Source: Hyaloscypha bicolor E (taxonomy: Eukaryota > Ascomycota > Leotiomycetes > Helotiales > Hyaloscyphaceae). From it: a stretch of 64,000 nucleotides of DNA. The position numbers and the translations under genes are program-made. The DNA is taken from assembly GCF_002865645.1 (NCBI RefSeq), contig NW_020194626.1, positions 1,240,001-1,304,000 of the forward strand, in the 5' to 3' direction. Shown in pieces: positions 55,250-64,000 of this stretch (its first letter is position 1; every line of letters starts with the position of its first letter). The notes beneath the pieces were generated by a model. That model saw only the letters and a program-made list of their open reading frames with translations. It had not been told where the DNA came from and ran no database searches.

Positions 55250-58200
55250 TTACAGATCCTCATCCTCGTCATTATCCAGCATCCCAGCGTAGTCTTCCAC
55301 GGAAGCGAATGTTGGGAGACTTTTCAGCTTCTTCCGCCTTTGCTTGCTCGTATCTTCGCCTTGCTGTGGTTCCTCTGCCTGTCCAGTCTCAAGTGCAAAC
55401 AGCTGCTCGATTTCCGACCCCGAATCGTCCTCGTCATCGAAGAGACCTCCGACCTCAAATCCGTCCGATCCTCCCATTTCGGAATGTTCGAAATTCCGGG
55501 CATTTTCGTCATCACTACCCATTTCAAACCCACCGGCAGAAGATTCCGCCTCGGACTCATCCAGATCCATCATCTCCAGTTCGGATTCATCATCAGAATT
55601 TCCTTCTACCTCCGGCCTTGAGTCAACCAGGGCCTTCCAAATCTCATCTTCGTTCTCTTCATTTTCATCCTCCGAGCCCGCAGTAGCTGTTTGCCCACCC
55701 TTCTTTTTCCCCAGGGCTTGCTTAGCTTTCCCAATCTGACTAAAGTACTTGTGGAAAAACACCTCATCGACTGCGACGTCTTCCACCTTCTTGTGCCAGA
55801 ATGCTTCCGTGTTGACAGAGCCTTGAGCGTGATTAGCAGTCTTGCTCGACAAAAGAACCCCACGACTATCGCCACCAGCCAATGGCTGCATAATTGAACT
55901 TCCACGAGGGCCTCCGGCGGCTGCCTTCGCGTTTCTGTACACAAACCGGTCCAGGAAATTTGAAAGAGTGTGTGAAGCCAAGTCGGGTTTGGGCGGCATT
56001 TTTTCATTGCTCAAAAGGCGTGTAGCGAAGAGGGAGACAGACGGGTGGAAGTGGTGGAGGAAAGGGATCTGGGAAAAGTTAGCAAGAAAAAGAATAGCAC
56101 GTGATGCATGCTACTCACTAACTCCCATAAACAACTCTTGTCCGCGTTACTATGCTCTGGGTCTCGTTTTCGACCGTCGTAAGCAACTTTGCGGCTGTTT
56201 ACATCATGCTGCTCTCGAGGCGTCAAATCGGCCCCATTCTCCAAGACATCACGGAAAACTTCCTCGTCAGCGTCGCCATTCTCTTCGGGGTCACTCAAGA
56301 GAGACTTGAGTCCAGGGGAAGTAGTCTCAAGTTCTCTCAACAAATACAGGATACCACAGATGAACGGAGGCTGATGTAAAGTTATGACTTGGAGTATTCG
56401 TTTGGCGAACGTTTTGACACGCTTGATGTTAAGGTCGGATCTCAGTGCTCGATACAGGAGATTGAGATATAGCGCATGTTTAGAAGACGTGATAAGACGA
56501 GGGTCCAGCAGCGACTCGTACAGTGTTCGGAAGAATCTGTCAACAGCCACATGTTTTGATGTAGCCAATTGCTCTATCAACATCAATGCCTGAATACTAG
56601 TGTTGAAGTTTGAGGAATGTGTGATTCTGAATAGGGTATCCATATGCTTTTCGAGGCTAGACGAAATGGTCAGAGAGTTCTTCACGTCCTAAGGACTGAG
56701 GCTTACGTGAGGTCATCTGTTTTGGAAAAGGGAAATGCTCGGTTGACACCAGTCAAAACTGCTGATATCATCTTCTCCGTCGTATCCTCATTTGCCGCCT
56801 TTGCCTCCATCTCTTTCGCAGCTTTGGCCTTTGCTTTCTTCCCCATAGGAGCACCTCCGCCTTGAACTTGGCCCTTATGGTTGATGACAGGCCCTGCTGG
56901 TATTGTTGGAGGTTCGGGCTTCTTCAAGAGGGACACGAATTGGTTGAAGTAGATACCTAGAAGTTTTTGTGCAACTTCTTCCTCCTTGCCGTTCAAAATG
57001 GTCTGATTCAGAGTGTTAATAGCGTAATATCTTGCGTGAGAGCTCTGGCCGGGCCGTAGAAGAAGTTCGCTCTCTATTGACCGAATAATGATAGATTTCA
57101 TTAATGGGTGGGACGTTTGTAGTTGGAGCAAGAGATATGACGACCGAGAAGCGATTTTTTTGTCGGGATCTCCGAGTTTATTAACCAGTAAACGAAGCAG
57201 ATTAGCCTCCTGCTCAGGCTTCTCCTTCAACAACTCGTACACATAAGTTACTGCCCTTGAACGAGCATATTCAACCTCGTCGTTGCACCAGCCCTCAAGG
57301 ACTTTCAACATATCAAAATAAGACTCCTTCAGCCAATCCTCAAAGGCCCATGAAATCAGATGCGCTTTTGATATTGCTCCCGGAAGTTTCTGTCCCAGCT
57401 TCCAGGTTGCAGTTGAGCTCTCCTGTAATGTACCAAGAAGACCTGGTTGCGTTGCAAAGGCTCGGAGACGTCTATCGGCTGGGAGAACAACTCCTACTCC
57501 CAGCAAATCCTTTAATGCACCCAAGGCAGACACGGCTTGTCCACGGCTTCTTTTCTTGGCCAGTGTCAGGAGGCTTTCGAATGATTTGATGGTATGCACC
57601 GGGGACTCTTGGACAACCAAAGTCAACGCAGAAACTCTGTCAGAAAGAGTACCCGACGACATGATAGTAGAGAGAAATCGATGTGACGAAGACGATGAGA
57701 GGTGCTTGGAAGTATAAAGGTTCCCGTCGGCTTCAAGAAGAGACAAGGCGTAATCTTTCAGATTAAGAATAGCATCACGATAGCTGGCAGGCTCGACACC
57801 TTCCGGATTCGGAAGAGGGGGTAAAGGGGTAGCATGCCAGTCAGGTCGTGCCTCAAAAATCTATTGGGAATCAGTCAGGCCAGTAGCTCCTACAGGAGTA
57901 GTACTGACTAATCGCTTGGGATCTTCTAAGGGAGGCTTGGGAAGAGCAGTTGACGTTGACTCAACATCTTCTCCACCCTCAGAACCAGTCGAGCTGTTCA
58001 CATCTGAAGCGTTCTCCCAATCGTCACCCATATCTTCTTTGTCGCTATCATCGCCACCAACTTCGTGAAGCTCTCCCTCAATACCAAGCCCAGCAACAAA
58101 GCTTGCAAGCTCTTTCCGAAAGGACTTGTCGGGAAGAGCTGCATTCGAATCGCTGTCTTCTTCGTCCGACGTAGCATCTGCCACAAGGTCCAAGTCTTCT

Positions 58201-58559
58201 TCGGTTCCCCCAAGCGCCAATATCTCCTTCAATAAGACAGCTCGGTTGCCGATTCCATTTCCATTTTTATGCTTCGTGGATGGCTCACTCCCAGCTACTT
58301 TTGCATTGCCACGAATATCCCTTTTCGTGCCTCTGGCGATTGCCCCGGGCTTTGTCTTCGATTGTGCTGTCACAGGCGTCCGGTGTTTGGTCCCACTGCT
58401 CCCTTTTTGTCCTCGGTTGGTCTCTCCTGCTTGCTCCGATTTCCCAGCATCGAATCCTTTCCCAATCTGAGCAGTCAATGTCGATAGTGCATTCTCATCG
58501 AATGAGAGGATGGTTCCACCATTGGCCGCTTTTGCTAGATTGGTCTTCCGCCGCGCCAT
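55250..58559 (-). CDS. MAK21: Mak21/Noc1 ribosome biogenesis factor (CBF/Mak21 family)
   Basis: Four exons (58559-57909, 57860-56707, 56656-56119, 56068-55250) give 1053 residues. Mak21 (Noc1) with Noc2 exports pre-60S particles within the nucleolus. The N-terminal 215 residues are charged and disordered (MARRKTNLAKAANGG, acidic DATSDEEDSDSNAA). The helical core includes PLPPLPNPEGVEPASYRDAI, IKSFESLLTLAKKRSRGQAV, ALKDLLGVGVVLPADRRLR, LKVLEGWCNDEVEYARSRAV, LLRLLVNKLGDPDKKIASRS, and the CBF part FRITHSSNFNTSIQALMLIE, VDRFFRTLYESLLDPRL and WELVIPFLHHFHPSVSLFA. The C-terminus has the conserved FLDRFVYRNAKA, VDEVFFHKYFSQIGKAK and a long acidic tail ending DEDEDL. Exon joins are all phase-correct. 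Confidence 0.95.
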
Positions 58560-59157
58560 GATCGCTGCAGAGAAAATGCATCCGACTCTGAAGACCGGTA
58601 TGGTTGAAGAAAACGAGGATTTTTCTTCCCGATAAGAGATCAAAAAAAATAAGGTTTTGGCGTGCTCGCTTAACTTGTGTCTCCTCGAACCAGAGACGTC
58701 AAGGTTCATCACACTCTTTCTTTCACTATCAAGGCGAAGCAAAATGTTCAGCCCGCTGTCGAGATGGCAGAGAGTCGGGGGTTTTTGACTACAAGTGGAG
58801 TCTTTTTACGATACATTGGCCGGGGACCTCTCAAATTTTTCACCTCCTCAAAATGAGACCCTTGACATCCAACCCCTATATGAAAGCCAGAGAAGCAGCA
58901 CGGCAACTCCCTCGGAGCTTCCTGAATTGGAGCTTTGCACATATCACATGTCGCAGTCGTGCTTTTGTCCGCAACTCTTCCAGTCATGCAGCCTGTGAAG
59001 CAACAGTAGGTCACGTGGTCACGTGGTATGGCAATCATAGCTGATATTTTAAAGGTTGATGGCAGAGCTCGACTATCTAGGATATGGGTCCCCACTGGGG
59101 GGATTGCTCCGTCTTCGGCTGAAGGTTGTGAAGTCCTAGATTGTCGGACGTAAGCTG
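58560..59157. other. Divergent promoter region
   Basis: About 600 bases between MAK21 and the prolyl-tRNA synthetase gene. The minus-strand open frame 58748-59095 has no recognisable content. A 5' exon for the synthetase could lie here; I could not identify one with confidence. Confidence 0.45.
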
Positions 59158-61088
59158 ATGCCAGTGTCAGATCCTCACGTGAAACTCGTTCGAGCTGGTT
59201 TCCTTCGACAGGTTAGTTAATGACCACCGAGTCCGGCCTGCCGTTAACTTGTTAGGCGCATTCTGGTGTCTTTCATATGCTACCTTTGGGTCGCAGAGTC
59301 CAAGATAAGCTGGAAGCCTTGATCGACAAGTACATGTACCAACTGGGTGAGAGCATCTCTGCTCCCAAATCGCCTAAGCTAATTATTATAAGGCGCCTCC
59401 AAATTGGCTCTATCTTCTATTTCATCTGAAGAAATATGGTCAAAGAGTGGTAGATTGGAAAAGGCTGGTTCTGAGGTGATTTGTTCTCTTCAATTGCATG
59501 TCAATTCTGACTTCAAACTAGCTGTTTCGGTTCAGGGACAGGAAGGATGTGCAATATCTCCTCTCCCCCACACACGAAGAGGAGATTACTTCCCTAGTAT
59601 CAAGTACTGTGAAATCCTACAAAGAGCTCCCGATTCGTCTTTATCAAATATGTTGGTTTGCCGTCGATTTTCCTGCCATTGTGCTCACCATAAGCAGCTC
59701 GAAAGTATCGTGATGAACGGAGGCCCAGACATGGACTCCTTCGTTCTCGAGAATTCATTATGAAAGATCTATACACGTTTGACCTGAGTCCATCCACGGC
59801 TCTTGCGACATACGACCAAGTCCGTAAGACATATGCTCGCTTGTTCGATGAATTGAAGCTCCCATACCTAGTGGCTGAGGCTGACAGCGGCGATATGGGG
59901 GGCAATTTAAGCCACGAGTTTCATTTTCCCACTTCAAAAGGAGAGGATCATGTCATCAGTTGCTCGAACTGTGATTATGTAGCCAATGAGGAGCTTGCCG
60001 AGAGCCCAGTTCCAGACCCGGGCAGCAGGACTGTTGGTAGCGGATCCGGATCGACGAATGGAGACCTCAATCAGCCGGAGGTGAAGATACTTGTTTGGCG
60101 GGGTATATCTCGAGACAGGCGCACACTTGTCAATGTTTGGTATCCATCGCCAGCCACATCTGATCTGGCTACATCAACCATTCCAGAAGTCAACGTCCAT
60201 GCTGTTAAAGCAGTATTCCCGGACTTAGACGCCTCTGTTGAAGACCCAATTTTGTTATGGGAAACCTTCATTGGCGGTTCTCGTAGGAATGGAAGCGCCA
60301 AAGTCGCTCGAACTACACTCCTAAACCTGGTTGATTGTCGTCTACCCGAATATGCCCAGTCGAGTATCATCACAACAGATTCCCATTTACCAGTCTGGCC
60401 GAAGTCAATGGAATTTTTGCCGCTTGAGACGGATATGGTATTGATAAACAAGGATCCGTCCACCCACCAACCGCTCAACTTGCTCCGCATTGCTGATAGA
60501 GACGCTTGCCCCCGTTGCTACGATGGAAGATTAAAGGTCCAAAGAGCCATAGAGCTCGGACACACCTTTCATCTCGGTACACGATACAGCGAACCCCTGT
60601 CAGCAACCGTCAACGTACCAGCCGATGACTCAGGCGCCTTCAAGATCGAAGCAGCGCTTTCAAGTCAGGTTCCGATGCAGATGGGTTGCCATGGTATTGG
60701 TGTGTCACGTATGATTGGAGCTGTTGCAGACACCCTTGCCGATGACAAAGGTCTGAATTGGCCGCGAGTTATGGCACCATTTGAGGTGGTGATTGTCCCA
60801 GGCAAAGGCTTGGACGAGGCCGCCTTGAAAGTCTACGACGTGCTTTGCAGAGTACCAACTGGACCGGGCAATTCTCAACTGGATCTGATCCTTGACGATC
60901 GGGAAACGTCATTTCCCTGGAAGATGCAAGATGCAGATTTGGTGGGCTATCCCGTAATTGTCGTTGTCGGGAGGAGGTGGAAGGCGGAGAATTTATGTGA
61001 GGTTCAGTGTCGAAGGTTACAACTTCGTCAGGAAGTAGCTATTGGAGAGCTAGCAGACTTTGTCCGATCTGTTCTAGCGCAGCTCTAG
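59158..61088 (+). CDS. AIM10: Prolyl-tRNA synthetase, organellar (bacterial type)
   Basis: Five exons (59158-59211, 59256-59346, 59393-59475, 59522-59651, 59698-61088) give 582 residues. It is a class II synthetase that charges mitochondrial tRNA with proline. The N-terminal part shows [59 protein letters not shown], and motif 2 [20 protein letters not shown]. Motif 3 is [20 protein letters not shown], followed by the anticodon-binding domain ([40 protein letters not shown]). The insertion between motifs 2 and 3 is the editing-domain position. No presequence is seen before [14 protein letters not shown], so a 5' exon may be missing; an in-frame tag ten codons upstream leaves an acceptor there possible. 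The long single open frame starting at MKDLYTFD lacks the first quarter. Confidence 0.92.
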
Positions 61089-64000
61089 TCTTCGAGATTT
61101 TGAGGGAAATTGACCCATATCTCCTCTCACACTGTTGTTTGGCTCTAGCTTGCTCGTGTGCTATTCACTGCTCTCATCCACCACCATTTTTGTTGATTTG
61201 TGCAAAAACTTCGAGAGTAATCGGGGCAAACGACTCAGATCTCTCACAGATTTTATAAACGCTGCTGGATTTGTCCCATAGTGTCTTGAACGACAAGCGC
61301 GACCAATTACATCAAATTCCCCATCCATTTTTGCGGTGGATGAAACAAGTGGCGCTCAATCTCACTGTCTCCGTCAAATTGAACAGTTCAAATATTCCTC
61401 GCGATGCCTCTTCAAATATTGCCTGATCCTATCGTACATTGGTGGTCAACCCCTGCCAAATGCCACTTCGGGTAAGGTTACGTTTCCAACAAACTTGGAA
61501 CATTGAAAAAAAAATGAGGGCCGCTATTTCTGTTTAGTGGGAGCCAACTTCTTCGCAGGGTACGACGTCTATGACTGAGTCTCCGATATTGAACGGAGAT
61601 GGTTGATAAAGCAGAACTCAAGAGGCTCTGTGAAACATTTGCAAGGTATGAGAAGATCTTTACTGTAGGGATCAAAGCACTGCTAGCGGAGCAGCGATAG
61701 CACTTGGGCGCTTACGGTAATAAGTAGTTAATAGGGCTCTTTAGCGAGGTACCCCCTGTAAGTACAGGGGAGAGGTCCTAAAAAGGTGTGGTACCCAGTG
61801 CCCCTGTCTTATCGTGTTTTTGGGGCAATGACCTAGAATTATAGGGCATTTAGTGACCGAGTACGCTAGAAACAGACATTGAAGTGCTGTTAAAGCATAA
61901 CACAATTTGCTCTTCTCCTCCTGAATTTTTGATACAATGGACATCCCAGATTTGTGCTTGCTAGATCCCGCCAAACCCTGCAATCAACTGTACGTCAATC
62001 TCTGGAAAAAATACGGTAGATGAGACAAGTGCAATGAGATACATATAAGCAAACAAATAATTTAATCGTCATAACAATACGTAATACGATGAGTGACCCT
62101 TAGATGAAATGCTAGATATCATACTCCGCCTCGCGTGTCACAGTAATCATTGCTCTGATGTAAGTGTCACGAGCGTCAGGTTTGCTTGGACGCTTGGTAC
62201 TAGTGAACCCACGAGGTGTGCTACAGCACCTAGAAGATATGCTAGTATTGCTCTGTGATCCTGAGCAGGTCCATCTAATAAAGTGCTTCACCGTTTGGAA
62301 TAGACCAGGCCCAGAGATCTAGAGGCGATAGCGCACGAAGAAAGATTGAATATCCCCATCCCAAAGAGCACTCGCATTGAAGAGGATCCGTAACATAAGC
62401 CAGCCTGGGATAGCATCCAAGTATGAAGATATTTCAGTATACTAGACTATTCAAAAATTTGAGCTTCCAACTTCGAGTGCCAAGCACGTTGTTCATTGAC
62501 GCCTTTGGAGCGGAGATAGTTTCACAATCCCAAAACAAGCCTTCTCAGCTCAGAGATGATTTACAAGACTCGGTCTATTATAAATCGAGCCCAAAGAATT
62601 CGTCATTTTTAATGAAGTTGAGCATAGACATCGAGAGCACGCGACGCATATGCAGATTGAACATAATGGAATGTTCGAAATACCGGGCCTCACAGGTGCC
62701 CTGGATGGTAGATATAGAGTTCACCTGTTGGAAGGAAATTACTAGATTGCCTTTTAATTACGGATGAAAGGGTTCGAAGGAAAGCCCGTATAACGGATGG
62801 GACTTTGGAGCTAGGAAAAGGCTAAGACAAATGCAAACCTCTCCCGGAGTCTAGGGCCCTATTCTCACACATCAACCTGAAACGAATGGGCAACAGTTAA
62901 TTGAGTGGATCTACAATACCGAACGGGTGTGCCTTGGGATGCAAGGCACGAGCAGGTTGGCAGATTTTCGCTGCGTCGCCCGGAAAGCTGCCGCACATTG
63001 CAACCACCCTCGAGGGCTTTTGTAGCTTGAGAACTCCTTTAACAAGGTTGAAATTTAATTTTCCAGTGAAAATGATACGTTCGTGGTGTGTGGACTCTTT
63101 TTTTCTTCACGAAAGGGCTATTGCATAGGCTGGGCGAGGCCGGTCGAAGAGTATCTGATCATGACGACTTGAGCGTGAACGTTCTAGCACATTATACTAC
63201 CCATGGAACAAATCCGGAGCTTCTACTTCATAGGGAGGTGCAACCTTCGCGAATGATTGCGAGTCTAGAAGGCAATAATCTACAAAACGTCCCTTTCTCG
63301 AATGGGGTGGCTAGTTCACTCATTAATTTCTATAATATAGGGCATAGCTTGGAAGAATTAGCGAGCGTCTAGCGAGGGCATGCACAAAAAAACCTAACAG
63401 AGGAATCAAGATATAGGGAAATTGTCCAAAATAAGGGATGGGAAAGGAAAATCCGAGAAGGAAAAAAAAATTTGGGTTCTTTTCGGGGCCTAATCCGGGA
63501 TCGCTTGAGGATAATTAGATGTGTTGTGAATAAAGAGCTGATCAATTACTTACAACCGGAGACCTCTTACAAGATAAACAAGTTTACCCACTAAAGTAGT
63601 TTTGTTAGTGTTCAGTACAAGAAATCACAAACCGAGCGGAGCTTCTTACAAGCAAGAATTCTACCACTGACTAGGTTGCATTAGTAATTAATGCAACAAT
63701 TAGAGCTGATGTTGCACGTACACTATCAGGCCATAAGCGATGTTTTGTGAATCGATGAGCTTATTTAAGTATTTATTATGCGTGCAAAATTTGGTCGGCA
63801 ACGATACTCGGGAAATGGAGGGACGCTAGGCTAGGATAGGAAGGGGTGGCGTTTGATGCCCACGAAACCCGATAAACGTCCTGAAACTCTCTCTTGCAAG
63901 CTTGCATTACTAACTCTGTCGTGATACTCTTAAATCTAGCTGGATTGCCATATGCTATCGGGAAATCCTCTTAGTTAAGCTTTTTAAGCACTGAGGAGCG
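61089..64000. other. Gene-poor terminal stretch
   Basis: About 2.9 kb with no gene I can support. It looks AT-rich by eye and its open frames are short and broken. Two frames at 62423-62767 and 63088-63372 read like coding sequence in parts but show no recognisable domain and no splice continuation. On the minus strand near 62125-62300 a reading ending KPDARDTYIRAMITVTREAE resembles a real protein end, but it is broken by stops upstream. Decayed genes or transposon debris are possible. Confidence 0.45.
61753..61770. repeat. Short perfect hairpin CCCCTGTA-AG-TACAGGGG
   Basis: Eight-base perfect inverted repeat with a two-base loop, in the gene-poor right end. It might be part of a decayed element's terminus, but no second copy is seen in the window. 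Confidence 0.6.

Noticed and set aside
58748..59095. Minus-strand open frame of 115 codons with several cysteines
   Set aside because: CXXC-like pairs occur, but spacing fits no zinc-finger class, and the frame overlaps a promoter between two housekeeping genes.
1..64000. tRNA genes, rRNA genes or a CRISPR array
   Set aside because: No stretch with the T-loop GGTTCGA-type motif in a proper cloverleaf context was seen, no rRNA sequence, and no spaced direct repeats. CRISPR would not be expected in a fungal nuclear genome.

Overview
The window is nuclear DNA of a filamentous ascomycete (Pezizomycotina). The signs are short GT-AG introns of mostly 45-60 nt with CTAAC/CTGAC-like branch sites, genes on both strands with 0.2-2.6 kb spacers, and fungal housekeeping families throughout. 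Several proteins resemble Leotiomycetes/Helotiales versions, but that placement is recollection rather than proof. I rebuilt the multi-exon genes by hand. Unless stated, exon phases sum correctly and the joins restore conserved protein sequence.

Layout. 0-9 kb: 3' part of SFT2 (Golgi traffic), a LARP1-type La-motif protein and a small cysteine-rich GPI-type wall protein. 9.6-11.5 kb: two decayed transporter genes on the minus strand (RTA1-like and MFS monocarboxylate-like). 12-24 kb: a three-LIM (paxillin-like) protein, a cyanamide-hydratase-type HD protein, an AAAP amino-acid transporter, a fused alpha-beta succinyl-CoA-ligase-like protein and a small conserved protein. 24-33 kb: SUMO, CMC4, NUP84 and a large AT-hook Q/P-rich protein. 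33-45 kb: an F-box protein, VPS37 (ESCRT-I), a 12-exon GMC oxidoreductase and a conserved unknown. 46.1 kb: a 381-bp MITE-like element with ~95-bp terminal inverted repeats. 47-61 kb: a conserved unknown, V-ATPase subunit C, APS kinase, a hotdog thioesterase, a 153-aa unknown, MAK21/NOC1 and organellar-type prolyl-tRNA synthetase. 61.1-64 kb holds no gene I can defend.

This is mainly a housekeeping region: membrane traffic (SFT2, VPS37, V-ATPase C), nuclear pore and ribosome biogenesis (NUP84, MAK21), RNA and protein control (LARP1, SUMO, F-box, ProRS) and mitochondrial function (CMC4, the SCS-like enzyme). I see no secondary-metabolite cluster and no obvious multi-gene novel system. The most unusual signals are in gene structure. 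They are an 8-nt microexon next to a GC-AG intron in the SCS-like gene, a second GC-AG intron in the same gene, a probable third in NUP84, and an ATG-only coding exon plus a 13-nt exon in CMC4. The MITE-like element and the side-by-side transporter pseudogenes are the main marks of genome decay or mobility.
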